DNA of 64,000 bases. Origin: Gibbula magus. Taxonomy: Eukaryota > Mollusca > Gastropoda > Trochida > Trochidae. The DNA lies in the NCBI GenBank assembly GCA_936450465.1, contig OW388302.1, positions 18,615,569 to 18,679,568 of the forward strand. Reading direction: 5' to 3'. The notes under the pieces are model-generated. The model searched no databases and was not told where the DNA came from. It saw only the letters and a program-made list of their open reading frames with translations. Shown here piece by piece: positions 1-12,200 of this stretch. Numbering within the stretch: position 1 is the stretch's first letter; each line of letters begins with the position of its first letter. Both the position numbers and the translations under genes were made by a program.

Positions 1-480
1 GAGGACATAACCCACCAGTATCACCCTACCTCCGTATATATCACTCATTTCAGAAAGTCTTGAAAAGATTGTATCATATGGTTAGGATTGGTTACGTTAA
101 GGCCCGATCCAATTTCGCCAAAAAACCGAGGGGAGGTTTTGATCTAATAATTTAATGAACCGACCGATGCTAAATTGAAGATGTTATTTAATATTCTAAA
201 ATACTCAGGGATTTAATGGTATCAACTACTATTGGGATCATGCGAAGAGAACACGTGCAGGGAGTAGCATGCGCTACCTGTCTCATGTATAGCATAGGGT
301 TTATACTGACAATCAATTAGCTTTGGTGTCGTGATCCTTCGTTGCTCAGTTGATAAGGGCGTTGGGAAGCATACAAAGGGTCCAGAGATCGAAAACAGGC
401 ATGCTCACCAGAAATTGTGAGTTTTCGAGAAAGTTTTAGGAGAAAGATTTCATATAATTATAAGTTTCTAAAAAATTAGA
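1..480. other. No gene seen; degenerate tRNA-like stretch
   Basis: No coding signal is visible. Around 340-400 there is a faint tRNA-like stretch (TTGCTCAGTTGATAAGG followed by GGTCCAGAGATCGAAA). It resembles A- and B-box remnants of a decayed SINE, but the match is too poor to call. Confidence 0.3.
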
Positions 481-750
481 TTCTCGAGCATCTATACCCT
501 AGATAAGACCGATTGGGTTGGAAACTTCTCGAACATCTATACCCTGGATAAGACCGATTGGGTTGGAAACTTCTCGAACATCTATAGCCTGGATGAAACA
601 GATTGGGTTGGAAACTTCTCGAACATTTATAGCCTGGATGAAACCGATTGGGTTGGAAACTTCTCGAACATTTATAGCCTGGATGAAACCGATTAGGTTG
701 GAAACTTCTCGAACATCTATAGACTGGATGAAACCGATTGGGTTGGAAAC
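481..750. repeat. 45-bp tandem repeat, 6 copies
   Basis: Six head-to-tail units of 45 bp start at 481, 526, 571, 616, 661 and 706. Each has the core GATTGGGTTGGAAACTTCTC and a diverging CTGGATGAAACC / CTGGATAAGACC segment. The unit length is a multiple of three and contains no stops, so open frames occur on both strands. I read these as a by-product of the repeat, not as protein coding. Confidence 0.9.
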
Positions 751-1380
751 TTCACGAGTTGACATGAAATGCCACCTGTCCGAACTTACCTTACAAGTAG
801 ATATTTACGTAAACATTCATTGATTATCTCTCCGGCCAAGCAGGCTGTTGCTTAAATCCACATACTTAAAGTGCTGTAACAGAAAATCTATACATTATAG
901 TCATGTTTTATATTTCATGCCATCCTCGTTTTTGTGTGTTTCCATCTCCAACCATTGCCGTTAAATGATGAAAGTTTTGAAATAAAGAAGACCGACACCA
1001 TAAACAATAAAAACAAATTCAAAAGCAAGCCTAATTTCAATCATGGCAAAAAATGGATTTTTATAAATACCAAACATTCTATCCAAAACCAAAATCAGTG
1101 AGCACGATTTCAACACCCATTGATTAATGAAAATGGGTCTTCTTTTCAAGAGATATGTTTATCAAGGACTTTCAAATCGTCTTTATCCGACAGCAGTATT
1201 TTATTGTTGTATTTATCTGTTGATAAGTTGGTATTATCTCTATGGCACGGCATTGTTTTAGGTCTATACTTGGTATTAGATACACGCGTAGAATACATGT
1301 AGCTATATGACAAAGAGAATCTGATGATGAATCCATGATCAGTGGAAAATATGTGTGGATAGTGAATCGTTAAGACTGAA
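751..1380. other. No gene seen
   Basis: AT-rich sequence with short chance reading frames only. No domain, splice structure or repeat family is recognised. Confidence 0.5.
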
Positions 1381-1550
1381 GACTGTAGCTCATTTGGAAT
1401 AGTGTAAGCTAAGACCGGGGTTCTAGTCCCGATCGCGTCATTACAAAAGACGTTAAAAGATGGGAGTTGTTGCTAGGCGGTGCAGTTGCCCCCGAATGCA
1501 AAACGAATTTTCAGTGTACTGTTTATTGCGAATAAAGAGTTAGATCTAAT
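1381..1550 (+). repeat. tRNA-derived SINE fragment (GCGTCAT family)
   Basis: A weak A-box-like GTAGCTCATTTGGAATAG precedes a B-box-like GGGTTCTAGTCCC at 1418-1430. The body that follows, GCGTCATTACAAAAGACG and then a GTTGTTGCT segment, also occurs at 51,430-51,565. The shared head and body in two places support a dispersed SINE family and argue against a functional tRNA gene. Confidence 0.6.
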
Positions 1551-2639
1551 ATATTCACATTAATCGTGTCACATACTTGATAGCGTGTTAGTGTTAGTTT
1601 CGAAACTAGACAGAACGTGATATATATCAATATCAACATGATATTTTACGTAAATCATTAAGTTTTAATATTTCGTAAATTGTTTGCTATTGTTAATCAA
1701 TGTATGGGATGAGCTGTAGAAACAGATGTTTGGAACGTCGATATGTTAATCATACAAGTTCTAACATTTCTCGTTGTTAGAAACGCTTACCGATGTCAGA
1801 TCCTTCCCAAATGAAATTATTTGAAAAGAGTCCGCAATTGTTGAAAGTAACACAGACTATAAGTCTGGTTACTAGAGGGAGTAGTAATTGCTTTTAATTG
1901 CAGTTTCTAGGGGATATTGTCTTTCATGTAACAGTCTTTCCTGGAAAGACCAGAACTGTTACAAAAAATACATTTCATCTCTATTTGTTTAAATTCTTAT
2001 TACAAGGACTTTACATTTTCTATAATAGTCCTTTAGCGCAATGCATCATCTTCATGTGTAATACTTCCAGTTCTAAGGGAATTAACTGAGGTCAAAGCAT
2101 CGTGCGTTTACATCAGAAATCGTTACTGTAAAGACATGGTTTTGTTACAGCAGGGAATTGGCGGAGGATCATTACAACTGAAATATAAAGAAATTACACG
2201 TTCAAATTACGAAGTGATTATTGATAGAAGAAAAAACCCAGCTGGAATCTAAGAAGATTGTTGTATTATTTGTTATCGTCTAAAAGCAGTAAAGCATTAT
2301 AGAAAGTGTTACAGCAAAGAGCTTCACAGTAAAGATATACCATTGTTACTGTAATGAATAAGACGTCCAAGCTGCTTGGACTGTGTACAAAAGAAAAACC
2401 TATAAAACAGCGTAGACCTATTAGCAAATCTAGACAAGCATGTTTCTATACATAATGATACATGATACATACATACATGATGACTTTTGTTTTGCGTACT
2501 CACACTAGGATAGTTTCATGTTCCAAGATTCCTTGTAATAACCATACGGTTCAAGTTAAAGTGTGTTCTGAAATTCAGCTGTGTTGGTCTTTAATTTCAC
2601 TAAAAGTAATCTCTTCAGATACTTCTACAGACGGGCCTG
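1551..2639. other. No gene seen
   Basis: Only short, unrelated reading frames are present. I see no repeat family and no conserved protein motif here. Confidence 0.5.
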
Positions 2640-2760
2640 TGCATAAGAATCTCACTTCTTGTGTGCGCTTTGAGCATGCACTGTGCATGGAAAGGCGCCT
2701 TATAAATAGATTATTATTATTATTATTGTTACCATTATTATTATTAATAGTGAGTTCATA
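2640..2760 (+). repeat. SINE 3' tail with (ATT)n microsatellite
   Basis: The sequence GGAAAGGCGCCTTATAAATA is followed by an impure ATT/TTA run at about 2711-2757. A conserved 3' end followed by a trinucleotide tail is typical of retroposed SINE or LINE ends. The 5' part is not recognisable. Confidence 0.5.
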
Positions 2761-2923
2761 ATGACCTTAAATCAGGCGAGTTCTCATCATGTTGATCACT
2801 AGGAGTTTCACTATACAGAGCTGCATTCTTCAGTTAGACAGCTCAATCATTCAGCCCCTACTTTTTTTTCAAATCAATATCTGCTTTGGTTTTAAGTTTG
2901 CTGATAATTCAACATATATATAT

Positions 2924-3000
2924 ATTCCATCGTCATTTCTTCAAACTGTATTTTATATACATAATACATTATATATATGATACAGAAATGACGATGGAAT
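2924..3000. repeat. Perfect 17-bp inverted repeat (hairpin)
   Basis: Arms ATTCCATCGTCATTTCT at 2924-2940 and their exact reverse complement at 2984-3000 enclose a 43-nt AT-rich loop. It is either a small foldback element or a cruciform-prone site. No gene is attached. Confidence 0.75.
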
Positions 3001-5235
3001 GTTTCTATATGAGACCTTGGAGTTGGAAGGTGTTTTAAACTGTTTTATATGTAAATTCCTTAGATATTCTTCAATCAATTAAATTAAAATCAAATAAAAT
3101 CAAACTGATTTAATTAATTGGCCACGGGCTAAACATACACCATTAGGCTTCAAGTTTACATATCTTAAATGATATATCTTCCTTCTTGTTAAAATAAAGT
3201 TCTGAAATATTTCATGTATTTTATCAGGTGTCCAGAATTGATTCATTTTTTAGAATGACTCATATACACTACCATGCAAAGCGAACTAATCAAATATTCA
3301 ACAACAAAATACTGCTGCCGGCTAATATCGATTATGTATATCTGCGAAAAGCATATTATATTCAGAAGTATACACACTTTCATTCACCAGGATCTGATAC
3401 TTTGAATTTGTGTTTTTTCAATTGGTGCTGAAGTCTTGTTTTTCAAATTTACATTTAAGTTAAACATTTCTTAAATTCGGAAATTTAGTTAAAAAGTGAT
3501 AAACTGACCATAAAGAAAGTGTAACGAATTATATCCGTACAGCGATGTAGCAATAATGTTTTCATTATGAACTGCGGTTCTCTAAGTCTTCAGAATGAAA
3601 ACAAAATTCTCAAGATTGCGAATATCAGTTCAAAAATTGTCGGTACCATCTCAGACTATACATCGTCAATAAATGATGAGAACATTTTATCACACGCTTG
3701 GATTCATCACAATCGTACACTCAGAATATTCACTTATGACATCTGGAAAATATGTTTTAATATGTCTTGTCATAAGTCAAACAGAACTAGGAAATCCAAG
3801 GAAATTCAATTATTTAGTTTATTAGTTAAGCCGAATGAGCTACATATAATGGCTTTTTACAAAAAGACTCAACCAATTGAACTGCGATAAACTAGTTCGT
3901 GTGACCAGGTGGTTTAATTGCAAATAGAGATGTTTTAAATTACACTGCAAATGCAAACAATGTTGATCAACATGATATTCAAGAACTAAAGTTCGGCGAT
4001 GAAGTACTTTACCCCGATTGTTCAAACCGATGGGCATCTTAGAAATTCGGCTCACGGATTCAATTTAAACATGTTAGCCTTTGACGGAACGATGGTCTTT
4101 CTAACTTGCACAGACCTTAGGTACTTAAATTATCTCTTATATAAATTCAACAAGAAACATATTGTCAGTTTGTTTTTATGTTTGATATAATATTCTCTAT
4201 AATGAAAGTAGCATTGAAGTCATTTGAATAGTTAGGCTGAGTTCTACATTAGTCCTGTTGAGAGCGTTTTATTGGCCAACAGAGAGGACCAGTTAGTTGC
4301 AACGTTGGTTTGAGTAGTTTGAATTTCAAAATAGATTCTGTGATCCTAACAATGGGTCAGGAATAACAAAAAACAACTACAATAACCATTGCAGAAAAGA
4401 TGTTTTAAAAGAGCAATCACCAAGTGTCTAAATAACATAAAATAAAAGCATAACTTCTGTAAAATATTTTAAAAAAACATTTAAAAATATTGTCTGATGT
4501 TCCCTTATCAAAAGGTACTCCCAATATCAACGTTTGTTTTTCTTGTTTTCATATTTTATGTTAAAAGGAACAGTTCTGCCATTTTAGATGTAAACTACAT
4601 CAATTATGTTTTGGACAACCTAAATAATGATACATCGACATCATCTTAGTGGGGAAACGGATTGGAATGTGCACGTAACATGTTTTATTTATAATGTTAT
4701 AATTGAAGAAAAAAAATACACGGTTTCTTCATTTGACCTGCAAATGAGAATCCAATGTAGAAAGAGTCTCGATAACATGATCGTCAGCTATACATCAGAC
4801 AAGAAGAGAAACATATCTGTAACACCGTAGACCTTCAGTAGTGAAAGTCTTGAATGAGTAAAACAGCATTTGACACATACACATTTCTGCAGTATCGTCA
4901 CAGAACGGATGCCATGTACTTGATGTATCAGATAGAACTGATGAGAAGAAACTATATTGTAACACCACAGACACTGATACTGACAGAAGCAAGACGTCTA
5001 TTCCAACAATAAAATCCACCATGAATTCGAGTATACAACTAAGTCTTCAGCCTTTCAAATACAAATCTGTTTAACTGTGTGATTGAAATCCTACTCGTCA
5101 GAACCAGAAGCATCGAGTCTTGTTGTGTTGTTCATCTCGAACTCTGCCAAATATCATTCTCAAACATAAACTGATGACTGTTTTGCATCTGCTTTGGTAG
5201 AGGAACAATGCCTAGGACATTCTCCAAACAATACC
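3001..5235. other. No gene seen
   Basis: A 2.2-kb AT-rich stretch. Reading frames are all under about 110 codons and have no recognisable motif. No tandem array is visible. Confidence 0.45.
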
Positions 5236-5530
5236 GGGGCGGGATAGCGCAGTGGTTAGCGCGTTCGGCTTCGTATCATTAGGTCCGGGGTTCGAGTCCC
5301 GCCAAGGGAGAACTGCAGTAGAGAATTGTTCTACACACAGTAAGGTTTGGGTGCAATGTTACACTGAAATTCCGCGAACCCATGTTTCTCTAGTTCCAGC
5401 CGGTGCTCGCAGGTTTCACCGCAATGCATAGCCACATGGCGTTGCGGGATTTCTCCTTGCCGTAATACTAGCAGCCGCGATATAAGTGAAATACTCTTGA
5501 AAGCGGCGTTAAACACCAACTCACCTCACC
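5236..5530 (+). repeat. Near full-length tRNA-derived SINE
   Basis: The head is tRNA-like: A box GGGATAGCGCAGTGGTTAGC, then B box GGGGTTCGAGTCCC at about 5286-5300. A roughly 200-bp body follows, with ACCGCAATGCATAGCCA, and the tail is GAAAGCGGCGTTAAAC followed by CACCTCACC. The tRNA acceptor stem cannot be completed after the T arm, so I do not call a functional tRNA. Related pieces lie at 7322-7495 (minus), 26,158-26,220 and 34,401-34,460 (minus). Confidence 0.7.
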
Positions 5531-7321
5531 TCTAAAGAATACCAACATGTGTTCTTGATTTTTTGGGCCAAAAGAAACAACTTGCCTTCTTACGATCTAC
5601 ACTTTTCATACATTCCACATAAACCAGCCAGACTTAGTCGTCATGACTTTTTACTGGTACAATCACCCATCAAAACCAACCACTACACGCCTCTCCGTTG
5701 ATGTTCACCTTCTCTTCATCCACCACAAGCTCATACTTGCAGAGGGTAATGCCTATATCTATCAATGATGTCACTTCCTGTCACATGGATAACATGATTA
5801 AAGCATAGAAGTGTCATGTAAGAACGTAAGTCTGAACATTAGTGAGGGAACGAAGGAAGTATGAGTTTTTTCCTTACCACCAGCGACTTTAAAACTTTCT
5901 TTCTTCAACAACCTTGAGACGTCATGGCGCCAGGTTATCCATGTGACGGAGAGTGGCATCATTGACAACTATGGACATTATGGACGTGGGAGCATAAACT
6001 GCACATAATTAATTCGCAGGTAAAGGTTGAATATGCTGCACATTAAGTCAATCAAATCATGTTTAGTAACATTCAACATAAGAATAGAAAAAACCCCCAT
6101 AGATATGCCACTTATACCATATGTTATTGAAAATATTACCAACAGGAGAAAATTAAGGATATCGATAATGCATATAATCGAGTTGCTTTTACAGAATAAA
6201 AACGGGAACTACATCTGAAACATTCAATCAATGGGATCAGCATCTGTCCTCTATATTTCTATTGTACTACAGTCAAAATATGATGGAATAAACTAGAGGA
6301 ATCGATAAAGACAAGTTCACAAGCAAAGCTAAACTTGTATATAAAGAGCTTTCCTTGGACTAAAAAGTACTGTAGACTAGTGGTAGAAACCAAACATAGC
6401 TTTTGTAAGAATGATATCAAGAAAGCTTACAACTTTGACAAATAAAATGCTTCCTCAACTTGTAACTACGGCAAATGTATGACGGTCTGGTCAACCAGCC
6501 ATTTACTTTTAAGACTAATATAACAAGTTCTTGTTGATAAACCCTTGTTTCACTTTAACAGAAAACCCTCAATAGTGTAATGAAAGTAAACGATAAGGAC
6601 TGATGTATTTATCTTTACCTGCCCACACTACCCCGACCTCCCCAAGATAAACTCATTCCTTGTGATTATCCCTTTAAAATTAGTTCACAACTATTTATTT
6701 TGAGCATCGGTCAAACTTTTTCCGGACACTTGAAGCTTGGCCATAACTTTTGATTGGTGAACCTTTAACCCTGGTAATGCAAGAGTCAGAGCCAGAGTCG
6801 CCGACGTACCAGAACCAAACTGATAGTTCCTTTTTATCCAAAACAATAATTCAAGATTTTGCAGAGCGAGCAATGCAATAACCTGTATCCCTGGATGAGA
6901 TGTTCTGATTGATTGGTTCTCACACAGGCTAGATTGCACGTGCAGACCATGCAATCACGAATCTTTAGCAGTTTGAAGCGTGCCAATCATAGCTGCATCA
7001 TGTACAGCTTAAAGTTTCCAGAATGTAGGAGGAAAAGTCGCACGTGCGTTTCATGCCAGATTTATTTTAATCGACCCTGTTCAAAGTTGCAAAGAATTCA
7101 CTGGCGTGTATAGGTAGGGGACATTCCAAGATCGTGTGTTTTCTTTTCACACGCGAGGAGAAGAACACCCGGGCGAGTTCGGAACACATTAGAGTCAATG
7201 TTTTGCCACTTTTATCCTGGTAACAGGGTCCTTTATAATATAACTGGACTCATACAATGTGAGGGTGTCAGCTCTTCTCCCAATCTGTGACGCTGACTTG
7301 TACGTGGTACAACAAGTTCCG
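5531..7321. other. No gene seen
   Basis: AT-rich sequence with no recognisable coding region or array. Short frames at 6691-6954 (minus) and 6913-7113 (plus) show no family resemblance. Confidence 0.45.
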
Positions 7322-7495
7322 TTCCACCTGGAGGTGAGGTGAGTTAGGGTTTGACGCTGTTTCAAGAATATATCACGGCTGATAGTATTATTGCAGGGAG
7401 AAAACCAGCAACGACATGGTGACTATGCATTGCGGTGAAACCTGTGAGCATTAGCTTGAACCAGCGAACCATGGGTGGTACTGCCCTAGTGGATA
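7322..7495 (-). repeat. SINE copy, reverse orientation, 5' truncated
   Basis: Reading the minus strand gives the tail GTCAAACCCTAACTCACCTC and the body with ACCGCAATGCATAGTCACCA. These match the 3' two thirds of the SINE at 5236-5530. The tRNA head is missing. Confidence 0.6.
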
Positions 7496-7552
7496 ATAAA
7501 GGCATGCACTGACTATAGGAGTTCATCACAGGCGCCAGAGCCTAAAAAACAT

Positions 7553-7766
7553 GTACTAATAGATTACCTACCTATCTTTAAAACATATGAAAAGTTGGTT
7601 ACTGTCGGCCATCTTAGATTTCGGCTCACATGTACCCATAAATGAAAGACTACGATTTTTACAAAGCGTAATTTGGCAAGGAAACCAGTTTAACCATTTC
7701 CGAGTTCATGGGTGAATCCAAGATGGCCGCCTGTGTCACACCTTGATTGGTAGATAGGTAGTATTT
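7553..7766. repeat. Foldback (MITE-like) element
   Basis: Outer arms CTACCTATCT (7568-7577) and AGATAGGTAG (7752-7761) enclose an inner inverted pair, CGGCCATCTTAGATT (7606-7620) against AATCCAAGATGGCCG (7715-7729). Nested inverted repeats over about 210 bp without coding capacity fit a non-autonomous DNA element. Confidence 0.55.
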
Positions 7767-7989
7767 ATATATGCTTTACACCGCATCGCTCGGATGGGTA
7801 CCTCAAGTGATAGGACATGTGAAATCAAGGCTGCGTATATCATTTCAAAAGAATCAAGTTGATTATCAAGACCAAAGACATCGCGACATCCAATGCTTTT
7901 GTACAGGGGATCCCGAATTCACATTTTCACTTCTTATGTCCCCTATTGTCTTCATTATAAGATAGAGGGATACTCAAGGAACACCCAGT

Positions 7990-8170
7990 GTGCTATCACA
8001 TATGCCAATCGTATATATGGAGTTATTTTATCGAAAATTACTGACTGTTATCGAAAATTACCGTTTAAATAATAGTCGACTCGGTTTGATATAGGCACGA
8101 TATGAAGGTTAAAATGCCGATTTTTGATCGAAAATCGGACAATGCACCGCTGCTGGCGCGCGTTAACTAG
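7990..8170. repeat. Diverged partial copy of a foldback element
   Basis: Blocks TTATTTTATCGAAAATTAC, AATAGTCGACTC and TCGGACAATGCACCG occur in the same order in the complete foldback at 53,474-53,796. The terminal arms are not preserved here, so this is a decayed relative. Confidence 0.5.
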
Positions 8171-8660
8171 TCAAACGTAATTTTTGGAAACTTTGGAAGC
8201 AGACTAAAATTTGGGTTGGTATGTTTTATAGGTCACATTAAAGTACTCTGCATGTAAACTTGGCGTGTGGTTCGGTTTTCATTGGAAACAATACATTATC
8301 ATATATTTGGCGATTTGGGAGAAATATGCAAGTTGAGTGAAATTATTTGAACTTAAATCAGCACATATGATATTTTCGCACGTACTAAGGCCAAAAATAC
8401 TATTTGAAAAACACTTTAAACCTTGAAAAGTAGCCTTTTAAGAGAAAATGGAATGTGGACAATGGTTAGCGTGTCTCGGTGTTGAGTGAGGAAGTGGAAC
8501 AACAACAAAGACTGTGAGAAACAACAGTTTTAAACTGCTCTAACATTACAGTGACATATTATTAATTTGTCAAATATCTAAAATAAAATATTGAAAAATA
8601 TTTATTTCACGAAGTTGTATAAGCATAGACCGTAGCTTCCAGCATGCTTTAGTCATAGCT

Positions 8661-9010
8661 AGTAGCACGTTTTTTTCAAATTTTATTTTTTTCCAATTTC
8701 CCATTTATAATGATAGTTTAAGTTATTTATATTTACTTTAGAGGGTAAAACATCTTTACACAAACCAACTATCCGTAGTGGTAATAACGATGTTGCGTAT
8801 AAAGCAAACATTGCATGGCGGCCATTTGATTATGAACACATTTTATTATTTCGAATGACAAAAACTATTCCCATGGCTTTACGGAACCATGTACACTCGT
8901 TTTAAAACTTTTTTCCCGAAGAGAGAAGGATGCTTTCTATTGGTGACATTATTTTTCAAATACATTTCATAAACCTATTTCAGTAAAAAAACGTGCTACT
9001 GCCCCTTTAA
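8661..9010. repeat. MITE with AGGGGCAGTAGCACG termini
   Basis: The left end AGTAGCACGTTTTTT and right end ACGTGCTACTGCCCCTTTAA are inverted copies of each other. The interior (ATGGCGGCCATTTGATTATG and CCATGGCTTTACGGAAC) is the reverse complement of the element at 29,291-29,654. The TTAA at the right edge suggests a piggyBac-type TTAA target. That assignment is inference. Confidence 0.7.
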
Positions 9011-9209
9011 GATAAACCAAAGACAGACTAACCATGACCTTATTTGGCAACCATTCAATGCGAGCCAAAATCTTGACAACTTTCCCCGTCATAGATATCG
9101 ATGTATAACTGACCTAGCTAGAGTTCTTAATCGTGACCAAATGAGTCTACAGTGTTTCATGGCCATGGCGTGCATATATGTATATCTGTCATTGCAACAG
9201 ACTAATGCG

Positions 9210-12200
9210 ATTGTTATATTGACACGGGAACTGATAGAGTATGTTACGTTGAAAAGTGACCGAAACGTAATGTGGACACAGTAACTGGGGAGGGATGTTA
9301 CGTTGACACAGTAACTGAAGTGACATGTAATGTTGGTTAAGTAACTAGGAGTTGATGTTACAGTAACTGTGGTGAGATGTGACGTTGACACAGTGACTGA
9401 AATGAAATGTAATATGGAATCAGTAACTGACGCGAAATGTAACTGACTGAGTGACTGAGGTGAACGTCACATCAACACGGCAACTGAGGCGAAATGTTAT
9501 GTCGATACCATAACTGAGATGAAATGTAATGTTGACACAGGATCGTAGGTGGAATGTAACGTTGACGGAGTAACTGAAGTGAAATAATGCGTTGACACAG
9601 GAACTGAGAGGTGTTGTTACGTTGAAAAAGTGACCGAAATGAAATTAATATTACATTGACATAGTAACTGAGAGGGTATGTTACGTTGAGACAGTAACTG
9701 AGGTCGAATGTAATGTGGAAAGAGAAACTGAGGTGAAATATGATGTAGAGACAGTAACTGAGGCAAAAGTAACATTGACACAGTGCCTGAGGATAAATGT
9801 GATGTTGACACAGTAACTGAGGCAAAATGTCACAATGACGCGGTAACTGAGTTGAAATGTAACATTGACACAGTACCTTAGGTGAAATGTTATGCCGACA
9901 CAGTAACTGAGGTGAAACGTCACATCAACACGGCAACTGAGGCGAAATGTTATGTCGACACCATAACTGAGATGAAATGTAATGTTGACACAGGATCGTA
10001 GGTGGAATGTAACGTCGATGGAGTAACTGAAGTGAAATAATGCGTTGACACAGGAACTGAGAGGGGTTGTTACGTTGAAAGTGACCGAAATGAAATTAAG
10101 ATTACATTGACATAGTAACTGATAGGGTATGTTACGTTGAGACAATAACTGAGGTCAAATGTAATGTGGAAAGAGTAACTGAGGTGAAATATGATGTAGA
10201 GACAGTAACTGAGGTGAAATGTAATGTAGAAACAGTAATTGAGGCAAAAGTAACATTGACACAGTGCCTGAGGATAAATGTGATGTTGACACAGTAACTG
10301 AGGCAAAATGTCACAATGACGCGGTAACTGAGTTGAAATGTAATGTTGACTCAGTAACTGAGGTTAAATGTAATGTTTACAGAATACCTGAGGTGAACAT
10401 GTAACATTGACACAGTACCTGAGGTGAAATGTTATGCCGACACAGTAACTGAGGTGAAACGTCACATCAACACAGCAACTGAGGCGAAATGTTATGTCGA
10501 TACCATAACTGAGATGAAATGTAATTTTGGCACAGGATCGTAGGTGGAATGTAACGTTGACGGAGTAACTGAAGTGAAATAATGCGTTGACACAGGAACT
10601 GAGAAGGGTTGTTACGTTGAAAAAGTGACCGAAATGAAATTAATATTACATTGACATAGTAACTGAGAGGGTATGTTACGTTGAGACAGTAACTGAGGTT
10701 AAATATGATGTGGAAACAGTAATTGAGGTGAAATGTAATGTAGACACAGTAACTGAGGCGAAATGTCACAATGACGTGGTAACTGAGGCGAAATGTTATG
10801 TCGACACCATAACTGAGATGAAATGTAATGTTGACACAGGATCGTAGGTGGAATGTAACGCCGATGGAGTAACTGAAGTGAAATAATGCGTTGACACAGG
10901 AACTGAGAGGGGTTGTTACGTTGAAAGTGACCGAAATGAAATTAATATTACATTGACATAGTAACTGATAGGGTATGTTACGTTGAGACAATAACTGAGG
11001 TCAAATGTAATGTGGAAAGAGTAACTGAGGTGAAATATGATGTAGAGACAGTAACTGAGGTGAAATGTAATGTAGAAACAGTAATTGAGGCAAAAGTAAC
11101 ATTGACACAGTGCCTGAGGATAAATGTGATGTTGACACAGTAACTGAGGCAAAATGTCACAATGACGCGGTAACTGAGTTGAAATGTAATGTTGACTCAG
11201 TAACTGAGGTTAAATGTAATGTTTACAGAATACCTGAGGTGAACATGTAACATTGACACAGTACCTGAGGTGAAATGTTATGCCGACACAGTAACTGAGG
11301 TGAAACGTCACATCAACACAGCAACTGAGGCGAAATGTTATGTCGATACCATAACTGAGATGAAATGTAATTGGCACAGGATCGTAGGTGGAACGTAACG
11401 TTGACGGAGTAACTGAAGTGATATAATACGTTGACACAGGAACTGAGAGCGATTGTTATGTTGAAAGTGACCGAAATGAAGTTAATATTACATTGACATA
11501 GTAACTGATAGGGTATGTTACGTTGAGACAATAACTGAGGTCAAATGTAATGTGGAAAGAGTAACTGAGGTGAAATATGATGTTGAGACAGTAACTGAGG
11601 TGAAATGTAATGTAGAAACAGTAATTGAGGCAAAAGTAACATTGACACAGTGCCTGAGGATAAATGTGATGTTGACACAGTAACTGAGGCAAAATGTCAC
11701 AATGACGCGGTAACTGAGTTGAAATGTAATGTTGACTCAGTAACTGAGGTTAAATGTAATGTTTACAGAATACCTGAGGTGAACATGTAACATTGACACA
11801 GTACCTGAGGTGAAATGTTATGCCGACACAGTAACTGAGGTGAAACGTCACATCAACACAGCAACTGAGGCGAAATGTTATGTCGATACCATAACTGAGA
11901 TGAAATGTAATTTTGGCACAGGATCGTAGGTGGAATGTAACGTTGACGGAGTAACTGAAGTGAAATAATGCGTTGACACAGGAACTGAGAGGGGTTGTTA
12001 CGTTGAAAAAGTGACCGAAATGAAATTAATATTACATTGACATAGTAACTGAGAGGGTATGTTACGTTGAGACAGTAACTGAGGTTAAAAATGATGTGGA
12101 AACAGTAATTGAGGTGAAATGTAATGTAGACACAGTAACTGAGGCGAAATGTCACAATGACGCGGTAACTGAGGTGAAATGTAATGTTTACAGAATACCT

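Noticed and set aside
5236..5305. Functional tRNA gene
   Set aside because: A and B boxes and a T arm are present, but the acceptor stem does not close after the T arm, and a SINE body and tail follow directly.
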